Below are positions 19,560-28,359 of a DNA stretch of 64,000 nt, piece after piece (position 1 is the stretch's first letter; each line of letters opens with the position of its first letter). Source of the DNA: Herbaspirillum seropedicae (lineage in GTDB: Bacteria > Pseudomonadota > Gammaproteobacteria > Burkholderiales > Burkholderiaceae_D). The translations under genes were made by a program, and so were the position numbers. Where the stretch lies: positions 3,963,021 through 4,027,020 of the forward strand of contig NZ_CP011930.1 of assembly GCF_001040945.1 (NCBI RefSeq), written 5' to 3'. Below the pieces are notes generated by a model. That model worked only from the letters and a program-made list of their open reading frames with translations, made no database searches and was not told the origin of the DNA.

Positions 19560-21890
19560 CTAGGGATTTCTGACGGTAATCGGAGTGCGAGCGGGTAGTG
19601 GCTCCCTAATCCAGTTGGTCGCGGCGAGAGCTCTCTGACCCTCTTCATAAATATTCGGGTTGTTATCTAAAGCACGCAAAGTGACGATAATAATTACCCG
19701 TACCGGCTTAGCGAGACGTGGCTCTAATGCTCTTTTGAGTAATGTCGCCTGAAGAGCCCAGTTTGTTCCGGACTTGCCGTTGGGAAAACTTCTGCGATAG
19801 ATCTTGATCGGAGACCACTTTCCGCCATACTCGACTTGCGCCTGTTCATGGCCGGTAGTTCCAAGCTCACCTTTAGCAGGAACTTGACCCTTAAACTGAA
19901 TTTTTCCCGTGGCGTCCGGCTCCAGTAAGCCGAATCCAACATCAACGTTAACCCGTACATATTCCGCGCCCGCGTTGGGATCGAGAACGGGTGCGTAAGC
20001 AGCCGTGATAATCACTTCGCAATTTAATTTGCCTGCCTTGAATAGCGAGGGGGGAATAGGGAAGGGACTCTTTCGCCATTTTGTAGATTCGGTTATGTCC
20101 AACTCGAACATCATCGTGAAGCTCGAGTTTGAGTCATAGAGTACGCTCAGCGGATCTAGAGGAGTCCCAGACCCAAAATACCGCTTCTCTGTCGCAGACC
20201 TTTCTGGAGAATTTATTTCAGCGCTATGCACCAGGAGCGCCTTGACGATATTAGGTGTGACAGTAAATCTATGTTTCCGAGCGCCTCCCTCCAATTGTCT
20301 CCATGTATGTGCTGCTAGCGCAGATATGATAGGAGTGGCAAAACTGGTACCACACAAAGTAGCAATAGCGCCGCCGGGAGAAAGAACATTTAGGCCAACA
20401 CCTGTGGCGTCTAAATTATGGTCGGCATTTCCTCCTAAATGGGCGAGATCCGGCTTCGGAGTGAAAAGGGGGCCAGGACCCCGGCGCGAATAGGGCGCAG
20501 GCTCGCCAATTTTGACAAGACTTGATGCATTCTCCAAATGCGCAACAGCACCTACAGTTATGGCGCGTACTGAGTCACCGGGACTCGAAAGCCTATCGGA
20601 CAACGTGTTGTTTGTGACGGGCCAACTACGACGCGGTAGATCAACATAGTTGCCCGCTGCCACAACAAAGAGAACGCCATGCGCATCGCTCAACGCATCT
20701 AATTCGCGCCCGAATTCGGTAAATTCCTCGTCTGAGACTTCATTCGCTCCTAGCGACAAATTCCAAATTTTCACGTCGGACGCTTTGGCGACAGCCTCCC
20801 TCAAGCGGATAATCAGGTCACCAATGCGCGAACCAGGAACCTCTAGTGCGCATACATCGTGCACACGGCAAGGTGAAGATGGGATTAGCGTATGATTCAA
20901 ATTCAATCCAGCGCTATCAACTAACAATGAGCCAACTGCCGTGCCGTGCACATAGTCGGTATCCGGCGGGAGGATATAGGTGTCACGCTTCACAATCCAC
21001 GGATTCAAGATAGCTGTAAGAGGATCAACGCCCGTATCAAAGACCGCAACAACAGGTAAATCAGCGCTTGGTTGTAGAGCCGTGAAAGTAACATGCTGAC
21101 GAGTGCCGCGAGTGGACGCGTGAGGCCAAACCAATGGCTCGGGCTCAATTCGCCGAATTGCTGGGAACGATGCAAGTAACAGGAAACGTTCTTGGGTGAA
21201 CTTTTTGTTTGTCTCGACGAAGAAAATGGGAATGCCAGCACTATGCGAAAACTCTTCGTACTGGATATGATTTTCCCGTAGTAATGCCCTGAATTTATTT
21301 AAAACGTGGGTACGCTGCTCTACGGAGCTATAGCGGAAAAGTCGGATTTTCAAGCGCCGCTCTGACAAGATCACGGCTTGCCATAACTCCTTCTTCGACA
21401 TCTCCCTCCATTGCAGAGGGAACCTCCGCTTGAGCCCCCAGGGCTCGAAGCGCTCCACTGCGCTTATGTTGGCTCGCACCGCTTTGACGTTGCGTGTAGC
21501 GACTACCCGATCAAGCTTACTTAGGTTGACTTGGGTGGCCGTTACTAACATCTCGTCCATAGCACCGTGGCCTACAGGGGTCATTTCCGCTTCGGCGGCT
21601 ATGGTAAGAGGGCGATGTGATTTAGCAACTGCAATATCTCTTAGACGAAAAATCAATATGCCAGGTATGTCAGGATGGAGGCTGCTCTCTCTTTCAATCT
21701 CCAATGCTGCTTTTTCAATCGTGCGGCGCAAAAATCGCCTAAGCTCAGGTGTAACAGGGACGAGCTCCTTTGCTCCACCCCCACCATTTACTTCTACCGC
21801 TGACAGATCAGACGGTTGATACCCAATGTGTGCAATTGGATTGTCCCGAAGAGACTTTTCCCTAACTATGCCCTCTCTTTTCTTCGCCAT
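19560..21890 (-). CDS. Subtilisin-like serine protease (S8), IetS-like
   Basis: 776 residues, no signal peptide, so cytosolic. The S8 catalytic residues are all present: Asp in VVAVFDTGVD (D285), His in YVHGTAVGS (H315), oxyanion Asn in VVAAGN (N414) and Ser in LCGTSFATP (S516). About 275 residues precede the protease domain and may bind the ATPase or a target; about 230 follow it. It overlaps the ATPase gene by 29 bp, implying coupled translation. The AAA ATPase plus cytosolic subtilase pair matches IetAS, described as a plasmid toxin-antitoxin/stability module and also catalogued among anti-phage systems. Confidence 0.82.
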   Translation of the reverse strand: MAKKREGIVREKSLRDNPIAHIGYQPSDLSAVEVNGGGGAKELVPVTPELRRFLRRTIEKAALEIERESSLHPDIPGILIFRLRDIAVAKSHRPLTIAAEAEMTPVGHGAMDEMLVTATQVNLSKLDRVVATRNVKAVRANISAVERFEPWGLKRRFPLQWREMSKKELWQAVILSERRLKIRLFRYSSVEQRTHVLNKFRALLRENHIQYEEFSHSAGIPIFFVETNKKFTQERFLLLASFPAIRRIEPEPLVWPHASTRGTRQHVTFTALQPSADLPVVAVFDTGVDPLTAILNPWIVKRDTYILPPDTDYVHGTAVGSLLVDSAGLNLNHTLIPSSPCRVHDVCALEVPGSRIGDLIIRLREAVAKASDVKIWNLSLGANEVSDEEFTEFGRELDALSDAHGVLFVVAAGNYVDLPRRSWPVTNNTLSDRLSSPGDSVRAITVGAVAHLENASSLVKIGEPAPYSRRGPGPLFTPKPDLAHLGGNADHNLDATGVGLNVLSPGGAIATLCGTSFATPIISALAAHTWRQLEGGARKHRFTVTPNIVKALLVHSAEINSPERSATEKRYFGSGTPLDPLSVLYDSNSSFTMMFELDITESTKWRKSPFPIPPSLFKAGKLNCEVIITAAYAPVLDPNAGAEYVRVNVDVGFGLLEPDATGKIQFKGQVPAKGELGTTGHEQAQVEYGGKWSPIKIYRRSFPNGKSGTNWALQATLLKRALEPRLAKPVRVIIIVTLRALDNNPNIYEEGQRALAATNWIREPLPARTPITVRNP

Positions 21891-23031
21891 CCTCTTCCTT
21901 TGTTAGTTGTGAAACTTTTCTTATCGAAATTGAATACAGACGCGATAATTCCCTTAATGAAAATATCTTTCGTTCCCACTTCCTTAGCCAACAAATCTCG
22001 TCTTCCAATGAAGGTAGAGCGACCCGCTGTACTAATGCCAGAGATAACCCTAGACGCTTGAACAATTCGGCTGGATCAATAGCGGTCGCGCCAGCGAAGA
22101 TTGCTGTGCGCTTACTATCAAGCACGATCTGTTCTATGAGTGCCCCTGATATCCCCTCAGACTTCTCGGCAAGCAAATCAAAGTCTAGAGCACTGGAAGA
22201 AAACTTCCCTAACATTTCCTTCCAGAGCTCTTTTCTTAATTGAAAATCTGGTAGCGGAAGTGGCACCCTAAAAGGAAATCTTCGCCATATCGCGCTGTCC
22301 AGAAGTTGATCATGATTTGAAGCCGCAACCACTATCGTATTCTCGGACAAGGCGTCGAGGTTCTGAAGTAGAGATATAACGACTCGCTGGAGTTCTCCAA
22401 CGTCTCTCTCATTGCCACGCGCGCTACCTAACGCATCAAACTCATCCAGGAACAATACACACGGCCTTTGTTCAACGTATTCAAAAACCTGTCGCAAATT
22501 TTTACTTGTTTGGCCTAACAAGCTGCTTATTAGCGTGTCGCAACGTACTGTTAGTAACGGAAGTTTTAGTTCACCCGCAATCCAACGCGCAGTCTGAGTT
22601 TTCCCCGTGCCTGGTGCTCCGTAAATCAATAGTCTAAGAGGTGACGCTGCCTCAGACGCTTGGAGCGCATCGTAATATCGAACCGTGTTAAGAAATTCTC
22701 TGATTCTAGAATCTACACCACTTGGAAGATACAGTTTCACTGCATCAACCATAGGATGACTTACATCAACCGTATGCATTCGACTTTCGGTGTCGATCGG
22801 TAGGCCAGTAGAAATTCTTCCAGCGTCTTGCGCATGAGCTATACCTGTCGGTGCTCTTGCCAGCCTTTCGCGAACCCGCAAAGCCTGTTCCCGATTCCCT
22901 TCTTGCTCTAATTTGTCCGCTAGAAGGCCTGCATAATTGGCGGCCATGCTCGAGTTTGCCCGCAAGGCCCCATCAATAATCTTCAAGATTTCTGAGAGGT
23001 GCGGAAATACTTGAGTGTCTGTTTTTGACAT
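21862..23031 (-). CDS. AAA-family ATPase, IetA-like
   Basis: 389 residues with an N-terminal helical region (about 1-85, TPR-like AGLLADKLEQEGNREQALRV) and one AAA+ domain: Walker A YGAPGTGKT (about 137-145), Walker B CVLFLDEFD (about 191-199), sensor AASNHD (about 237-242) and Arg-finger region IWRRFPFRV. Start ATG 23031 has GGAG nine bases upstream; an in-frame ATG at 23055 is less likely. First gene of the ATPase-protease-nitrilase operon. A near-consensus LexA box lies 100 bp upstream. In IetAS the ATPase is taken as the partner that restrains or directs the protease. Confidence 0.85.
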   Translation of the reverse strand: MSKTDTQVFPHLSEILKIIDGALRANSSMAANYAGLLADKLEQEGNREQALRVRERLARAPTGIAHAQDAGRISTGLPIDTESRMHTVDVSHPMVDAVKLYLPSGVDSRIREFLNTVRYYDALQASEAASPLRLLIYGAPGTGKTQTARWIAGELKLPLLTVRCDTLISSLLGQTSKNLRQVFEYVEQRPCVLFLDEFDALGSARGNERDVGELQRVVISLLQNLDALSENTIVVAASNHDQLLDSAIWRRFPFRVPLPLPDFQLRKELWKEMLGKFSSSALDFDLLAEKSEGISGALIEQIVLDSKRTAIFAGATAIDPAELFKRLGLSLALVQRVALPSLEDEICWLRKWERKIFSLRELSRLYSISIRKVSQLTKEEDGEEKRGHS

Positions 23032-23130
23032 AATTAACTCCAAATTAGTGCACATCGTAACGGATTAAGAGCATTTCGTCTCGGTTTTCGATGGTTTTGT
23101 TTCGCGACTCGATGTCGCGCGACGTTATTT

Positions 23131-23150
23131 TACTGTATAAAAACACAGTA
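23131..23150 (-). promoter_or_regulatory. Near-consensus LexA (SOS) box upstream of the ATPase-protease-nitrilase operon
   Basis: TACTGTATAAAAACACAGTA has TACTGT and ACAGTA half sites separated by 8 bp. The E. coli consensus has the same half sites with an alternating AT core. It lies 100 bp upstream of the ATPase start at 23031 and no other gene is close. Same CTGT-N8-ACAG pattern as the box before umuD in this window. Confidence 0.8.
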
Positions 23151-23627
23151 ACATATCTGCGTCCAATGTTTGGCGTAAGAAACAGATGATTTCCCTTTTT
23201 GTAGCGGGAATTGGTTTCTTTTTTGAAATAATTCTCAAAAGAAATTTTGCACTTGCGCGCTATCCGACATAGGCGCGTTAGGTGGGAAGGGCATAGGAAG
23301 CTTGTTCCTGCTGTGCTGGCAACGGAGAATTGCTAATTGAGCATCAGGGGCGATACCATATACAAAATTGCGTTCGCGTTTTTCACCGAACGGTAGAGAT
23401 TACTATCGCATTTCGCAACGGAAGTTCTTTTCCACAACTCCAGATCGAGCGGGACTATAACCGGCTTTGTGAGCCGCTGACTTTTTTGAATTTGTGGAGC
23501 AAGAATCCACATAAACTATTGATCTAATGAAATTACTTCTAGATTTTCCGTCCCTTGGGCAGGCGCGCTATGTTAGCTTCACTCGCTGTTTCTAAACAAC
23601 AAATTCCGCCCGTGATTTGAATATACA

Positions 23628-23654
23628 AACGCCCGCACAATGCGGGCGTTTTTT
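23628..23654 (+). terminator. Hairpin terminator at the start of the small-gene array
   Basis: AACGCCCGCA and TGCGGGCGTT pair perfectly over 10 bp around CAA and end in a T run on the plus strand. The same hairpin plus, about 15 bp on, the dispersed repeat occurs at 29,378-29,441 and in decayed form at 38,228-38,277. Confidence 0.8.
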
Positions 23655-23754
23655 CTTGCAAGTTCGATGTCCGCTGCTGGCCGATTGCGGACATTGATTC
23701 TCTATAGCCGCCCAGCTCCATGTCCGTCGAACATAGTGCAAATGTGAAATTGCC

Positions 23755-24426
23755 TTATTGACGTCGTTGGATGAACTCAAGCAATTCCTGGAAAAAGTCC
23801 ACCTTCAGTTCCGAACCATATAGATCTGATGCTTGCATAAACCTATAGTAATCAGACAGGCACCGCTCCGCCAACTCGAACCTTGATTTTGTAGACGACA
23901 CCAAATAAGCGATCTGGCAAAAGCGAGCAAAATGACTTGAATCATATCTCCATTCAAATGGAGGAATATTCGACAAGTAAATATCGAGCAACTGTTCCTC
24001 AGACCGCACCGACAACAACACCTGTTCCATAAACAATTTGAACGGGCCTGAGAATATATCCGGCAAATCTGGTTCCTTTGTACTCAGATTCAGGCGGTAG
24101 TTTATAGAGTCCCATATCAGCGGCCAAGTGAACCAACAAGCCGGTCTCTCTTTATTCATCTGATCAATTGCCAATCGTATTTCAAAAGGTAAATACGGCA
24201 TCTGATGCGCAAAAAAAGAGCGGACGGATGAAGCGTTAAAACCAAAATCGAATTCATATCTTTGAGTCCGTGAAAGATAACGGACTGCTAAAAGTGACTC
24301 AACGTCGGTACCACGAGAGCCATTGCAAACGAAGTAACTTATGTCACTCGAATTGACCTTCTGCTCAGGAAGAAACGAAAACCCCAGGCCCTCAAGTTGC
24401 TCGATCACTATGCGATGTTTTTTCAT
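23755..24426 (-). CDS. Hypothetical protein, possible immunity protein
   Basis: 223 residues, soluble, no signal peptide or membrane segment. Rich in Phe, Tyr and Ser with many short helices (for example CFTWPLIWDSINYRLN-like centre and SRFELAERCLSDYYRFM near the end). I recognise no family. It is the first unit of the minus-strand small-gene array, with one hairpin repeat 60 bp after its stop and another 46 bp before its start. AT-rich codon use differs from core genes nearby. Confidence 0.65.
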   Translation of the reverse strand: MKKHRIVIEQLEGLGFSFLPEQKVNSSDISYFVCNGSRGTDVESLLAVRYLSRTQRYEFDFGFNASSVRSFFAHQMPYLPFEIRLAIDQMNKERPACWFTWPLIWDSINYRLNLSTKEPDLPDIFSGPFKLFMEQVLLSVRSEEQLLDIYLSNIPPFEWRYDSSHFARFCQIAYLVSSTKSRFELAERCLSDYYRFMQASDLYGSELKVDFFQELLEFIQRRQ

Positions 24427-24499
24427 TCGACGTTAAAGTCAAAAACTGTAATTTTTGAAGTGATGTTGAAAGTCGGCCTCTGGCCGATAACAGACATCT

Positions 24500-24823
24500 T
24501 TAGCGATTCACAAGGAGAACGATTGCCGAAAAGATCATGCCCCAAAACACCAAAACGCCTGCCAACCCCATCAGCATGAGAATTTGGCTCAGATAACGTA
24601 GGTCTGACCGGGATTGGCGGAATTTATCATTTATTATTGCAAGGAATAGGATGGCGAACCCCGAACAAATCGTGAAGAAGATGGTGCCGCTGATACCGTC
24701 CGAAACAGCCCGGTTCCCCGCTTTCAACCACCAGGAATAGGACCGATCCATGAAGCTCATTACAGTTAGCCATTGAATCGCTATAAAGACGGTCGCAAGG
24801 ACCAGTCCAATTTTTGTCTTCAT
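24500..24823 (-). CDS. Small membrane protein, unknown
   Basis: 107 residues with three hydrophobic segments (about residues 5-24, 45-65, 80-104). The first could be a signal anchor. A hairpin repeat ends two bases after its stop. No family recognised. In this array setting it may be an immunity protein against a membrane-active toxin, which is an inference only. Confidence 0.6.
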   Translation of the reverse strand: MKTKIGLVLATVFIAIQWLTVMSFMDRSYSWWLKAGNRAVSDGISGTIFFTICSGFAILFLAIINDKFRQSRSDLRYLSQILMLMGLAGVLVFWGMIFSAIVLLVNR

Positions 24824-25007
24824 TGAAAATGAGGAAGTTTAATTACAGGCCTTTTACCAATAGGACTACGCCAAGGACCATTCCTGGCTGATTGCGGACT
24901 GTACAAGTGCGATTCGTTGAGAGGTTCCTGAGACGTCTGCTTCTGGCCGTTAGTGGACCTTTTTTGACGAACTGTTGCGAACATAAGATGAAGTTCGCAG
25001 CAGCTAA

Positions 25008-25256
25008 TTAACAAATCTCTTTCTCAATCCAACGGACGTCGCTCGGCGCCAGGGTTTTCCAGTCACTATCATCTACACCGAACTGCGAAGCGGCCTCTAC
25101 ACGTGCTTCGGCTAACGATGTGTAAAGGTGATCACCTTCGCTACCACCTGGTTCCGGATATTGTGTCCGATAACGAATCAGCAGCCAGACATAATCTCCA
25201 CATTCGTCCGCAAGCGGCGCGAGTACGAGAGAACCTATTTCAAGGTTGTGCGGCAT
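25008..25256 (-). CDS. Hypothetical small protein
   Basis: About 82 residues from ATG 25256: MPHNLEIGSLVLAPLADE, then GDYVWLLIRYRTQYPEPGG, ending DVRWIEKEIC. The frame is open further up to a TTG at 25343 (111 residues); neither start has a clear ribosome site. Acidic, soluble, immunity-like in size and composition, but I recognise no named family. Hairpin repeat copies lie 48 bp after its stop and about 33 bp above the longer start. Confidence 0.55.
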   Translation of the reverse strand: MPHNLEIGSLVLAPLADECGDYVWLLIRYRTQYPEPGGSEGDHLYTSLAEARVEAASQFGVDDSDWKTLAPSDVRWIEKEIC

Positions 25257-25398
25257 TGGGCGAAGATTATCAGCAACTTGCCATTGTGGGAGAGATTCAA
25301 ATTGGCTCACGGTCAAGTCGCTTCGATCAGTAAATGATCCCAAAATGATTGAATCGTCGATCCATGTTTGGAATGGAGTGCTCCTGGCCGATTGTCAA

Positions 25399-25635
25399 TC
25401 ACGCCGGTTTCGGCAACGGACTACCATCCTCAAAAACACCTAGTTCAGTACGTGCCATGAGAACCAGTTTCTCAATCAGCGAAAATGGTAGCTCGTCGAT
25501 AAACAAAGAGACTGTCAGCGAATGATCAGCATCGCATCTGAAGACTTCGGCAAGGACTTTTCCAATGGGATCTACTAGCTCCACGCCTAGGCCATCACGG
25601 ATAACGTCCGACGCAATCTGAAACCGATATTCCAT
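25399..25635 (-). CDS. Conserved hypothetical small protein
   Basis: 78 residues: MEYRFQIASDVIRDGLGVEL, then AEVFRCDADHSLTVSLF, ending TELGVFEDGSPLP. I have seen similar short proteins in small-gene clusters of Proteobacteria but know no function. A hairpin repeat touches its stop codon and another lies 24 bp upstream of the start. Confidence 0.65.
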   Translation of the reverse strand: MEYRFQIASDVIRDGLGVELVDPIGKVLAEVFRCDADHSLTVSLFIDELPFSLIEKLVLMARTELGVFEDGSPLPKPA

Positions 25636-25807
25636 ACTGCCCTTTCTAAAGATTCGGAACGTCCGCTAATGGCCGATAGAAGACGTCATATTCCATGTCT
25701 TTAGCAAGTCTGTTCGCACTGGGAGCCTATGCCGCCGAACGTTGCGAGAGAACAAAAAACATTTCCTCTTCATTCTCGTCAAATGCCGCATCATGTCGGA
25801 ATCCGAC

Positions 25808-26158
25808 TTACCAGTCGTACGCTTCACCCTCATCGCCTACGATGACGGCCCCTAGAGCAAAAGCGAGCTTAGCCGCTGCGACATGCGTTAGGTCTCTGGA
25901 AGACTGAATGTTCTCCGTAGCTTTGAATGAAACTTGGCCATGCATGAAATGGAAGCAAGGCACCCATTGCCCCATCTCTAAAAGTATTTCTGCGGTGCCG
26001 GCATGACTATCAATGGAGATTACTTCACCGCTTGAAGGATTCACGGCGGACGTGTTTTTACTGGCAAGCCTGACTCCGTCCAACTGGCTCACCGCGGCAT
26101 TCCACTCGTCAATGGTCAGAGGATGATGCTTCCGCTCGATGTGAAGTTCGTAAGCCAT
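25808..26158 (-). CDS. Immunity-like hypothetical protein
   Basis: 116 residues starting MAYELHIERKHHPLTIDEWN, a beginning typical of small proteins encoded beside contact-dependent or type VI toxins. The rest is beta-rich with Trp and His (GQWVPCFHFMHGQVSFKA) and ends in an Asp/Glu/Trp tail. No toxin gene is adjacent. Flanked by hairpin repeats like its neighbours. Assignment to a specific Imm family cannot be made by eye. Confidence 0.65.
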   Translation of the reverse strand: MAYELHIERKHHPLTIDEWNAAVSQLDGVRLASKNTSAVNPSSGEVISIDSHAGTAEILLEMGQWVPCFHFMHGQVSFKATENIQSSRDLTHVAAAKLAFALGAVIVGDEGEAYDW

Positions 26159-26337
26159 TTTTCTTTAGTTAATTTGTTAGCCATTGGATTGCCGAGGGCC
26201 TTTTCCCATGTAGTCCGATTCTGGCCGTTTACGGACGTCCATCGGAAACGAACTGACTCAGCAAGCTCCGTGAATTTTCGCTGCCAATGACGCCAAATTC
26301 TCTAATGCATGAGATTGATAAGATCTGCCGCTTCAGC

Positions 26338-26571
26338 TTAAGACAGAATCCCCCCGCCAATCACCATGCCGAGAATTCCTAAGATATAAGCCAACAGGAA
26401 TTTCCCATAGAAGCCGTGCCTTTTAGCAATCAAGAAGGCATATCCTGGAATCACAAAACACAACACGCCTTTTGAAGCACTTACCGTAAACGTCTTAAGC
26501 GTCACATATACCTGTGCGGCCACCATTACCGCCAGCCCCACAAGCAACACTCCCGTTCCTACTGTACTCAT
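26338..26571 (-). CDS. Small membrane protein, unknown
   Basis: 77 residues with two or three hydrophobic stretches (about 5-22, 36-50, 56-76) and a basic turn IAKRHGFYGK between them. GGGG close to the start is a weak ribosome site. A hairpin repeat lies 98 bp after the stop. Unknown function. Confidence 0.6.
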   Translation of the reverse strand: MSTVGTGVLLVGLAVMVAAQVYVTLKTFTVSASKGVLCFVIPGYAFLIAKRHGFYGKFLLAYILGILGMVIGGGILS

Positions 26572-26823
26572 TACCCCACCCTTTTTATCAATTTAGGAAT
26601 CAACCATGTGAGTTTAATTGATTAAATTCCTGTGAGGCAATAATTTGGCGCGACTGTGCACTCAAATGCCAGATCTTTAAGGCCTGCAGTCTTTGAACTT
26701 ATGATCACTTCCCGGAGAGGGGCGGATTTGGCATGGATCTTCGGAATGGAAGATAGCCAGACCGTACTTTCGAACGAAGGCGGTTATGCTTTGATCAACG
26801 TCCGTTTCTGGCCGGAAGCGGCC

Positions 26824-27311
26824 TTATTGAAATGTCGTTTTGACAAGTGCTGCCCAGTCTGACTTTGCCTCTTCACCGGACAAGAATATCTTTATCGTTG
26901 GAGCCCAAAATTCCCCCTCCCTTACGGCACACTCCAAGGTCGAATCTTGGAACGTGAAGACATAGTGAACTAGGTCTGCCATAAATCTGCTGCTGCCATA
27001 AATCTGCTGCTGTCATGATTTGGATGCACAGCGTTCCGTCGATCAAGTTCAGCAAGCCAGGAAGAATTCTCGATCCGATGAACGCTGTAGCGCTTTAGAC
27101 CGAACTGGGCAAGTGGATGCCCACCTAGTGCCTCATCGTTTGGAGATCCAAAGCGGAATGAATTGACCAATGGAAATTGAATCAGGGCGATTTCATCTCT
27201 TTGGGTGAAGTATCGCAAACACAATTTTGTCTCGGTCGCTAATAAAGTGACTTCAGAGGAACTACTTGGTATGGGCCAAGAATCAAGCAAAATGACAATC
27301 GGCGATGGCAT
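26824..27311 (-). pseudogene. Conserved hypothetical gene broken by a 17-bp tandem duplication
   Basis: Translation from ATG 27311 runs MPSPIVILLDSWPIPSS through NDEALGGHPLAQFGLKRYSV to HPNHDSSRFMAAADLWQT and stops at 26970. The stop is caused by a 17-bp tandem duplication at 26980-27013. Removing one copy restores a continuous frame (MADLVHYVFTFQDSTLECAV, then GEFWAPTIKIFLSGEEA) to a stop at 26824, giving 156 residues. The restored C-terminus matches how I recall this small-protein family. A hairpin repeat ends at the restored stop, the usual array position, which supports the restored length. Confidence 0.8.
26980..27013 (-). repeat. 17-bp tandem duplication (2 copies)
   Basis: CATAAATCTGCTGCTGC is followed at once by CATAAATCTGCTGCTGT. 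The 17-bp length shifts the reading frame by two bases in the minus-strand gene. Each copy also contains a CTG triplet run, which favours slippage. Confidence 0.9.
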
Positions 27312-27399
27312 GGTTTCCTATTCTATTAAGACGTGAGCGGCTGCTTATGGCCGATGGAAGACGTCAGTTCATTGAGCCGTCATTATCCTTCCGCGAAAA

Positions 27400-27819
27400 C
27401 TACGGCATCCTAATCGGGAACATACCTAAGATATTTCTCAGTAAGAAATGGTTGATTCCAGGATCTGTCCAAAATCGTGTTTTTGCAAGTCCAACTTCGA
27501 TATATTCCGCTCGCTTCTTCAACTCCTGCGGATGTAAATTACCGTCGTTCGCGGTTGATACTTCGCCTAAATTATCGAGCTCGACTGATGCAAATACGCC
27601 ATCAATTCTACCGAGCAAAAACCTGGCAGTAAGCACCGTCCAGACATCGTCATTGAGCCAAAAGATAAGCAATGGCTGTTCGTACCCCTCTGTTGCATCG
27701 AGTATCTTCCTCGCCGCCACTTCGTTCGAAATTAAAAAACCATTCCACAAACAAGATTCAAGGCGATTTTTTCTCGCACGCCACAATATCCGATTTTCAT
27801 ACCATTCCAATTTCTTCAT
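27400..27819 (-). CDS. Hypothetical protein, possible immunity protein
   Basis: 139 residues, soluble, with several aromatic residues (MKKLEWYENRILWRARKN, PLLIFWLNDDVWTVLTARFLLG). No family recognised. The gene lies between two copies of the hairpin repeat (27331-27365 after the stop, 27855-27881 before the start). Confidence 0.62.
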   Translation of the reverse strand: MKKLEWYENRILWRARKNRLESCLWNGFLISNEVAARKILDATEGYEQPLLIFWLNDDVWTVLTARFLLGRIDGVFASVELDNLGEVSTANDGNLHPQELKKRAEYIEVGLAKTRFWTDPGINHFLLRNILGMFPIRMP

Positions 27820-27919
27820 TTCAGAGAAATTACTAAATTTTTGATCATAGGATTGACCACTTCTGGCCGATTGCGGTCTTCACGAATAGCCGTCTTAACT
27901 GATCACTGATCCTAGCTTC

Positions 27920-28303
27920 TTAAATTCTCGGCATATTCCAAAGAGCAGGTAAATCAGAGAAGTGCCCCCATTCAGACCACGATGCGCTAGCTTGATCTAC
28001 GGGTCTTGAGGCTAACCTCCATTCAGGAGGGTCTGGAAAACCATGCCAAGTATTTTGGATCAGGATCAGATCCTCGCTATCAAAAGTGGCATAGAAAGCA
28101 ATCTCATTCGATACAAACCAATCACGGCTTTGTCCAAAAATACCTTTCTGCGGGAAGTTATCGAACGGAGTAGCCAACCAAGAGATCTTCTTCATTGCAC
28201 GCTCGTGGAAGCCTAATTCTTGTGCATCCGCGGTCGCTCCTTCTATATCCAATGGGATCGGCTCCCATTCAGGCGATACGTCGTCTCGGCGGTAAATGCT
28301 CAT
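27920..28303 (-). CDS. Hypothetical protein, possible immunity protein
   Basis: 127 residues, acidic and Trp-rich (EWEPIPLDIEGATADAQ, RDWFVSNEIAFYATFDSEDL, TWHGFPDPPEWRLASRP). Composition and length resemble SMI1-type or Imm proteins, but no diagnostic motif is visible. Hairpin repeats lie 39 bp after the stop and 24 bp upstream of the start. Confidence 0.62.
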   Translation of the reverse strand: MSIYRRDDVSPEWEPIPLDIEGATADAQELGFHERAMKKISWLATPFDNFPQKGIFGQSRDWFVSNEIAFYATFDSEDLILIQNTWHGFPDPPEWRLASRPVDQASASWSEWGHFSDLPALWNMPRI

Positions 28304-28359
28304 AGAGTCTCAACATAGGGGGGGAAGACAGCTTCTGGCCGATTGCGGACCTCGGCAGA

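Larger units (their letters stand above)
23032..23754. other. Intergenic region, 723 bp, promoter region of the ATPase operon
   Basis: Contains the SOS box (23131-23150), an AT-rich palindrome TTTTGAAATAATTCTCAAAA near 23221, a plus-strand terminator (23628-23654) and the first copy of the dispersed hairpin repeat (23667-23694). No convincing gene is seen. Confidence 0.6.

Noticed and set aside
26656..26862. 68-codon plus-strand frame
   Set aside because: Overlaps the broken minus-strand gene's 3' end and a hairpin repeat, without a ribosome site.
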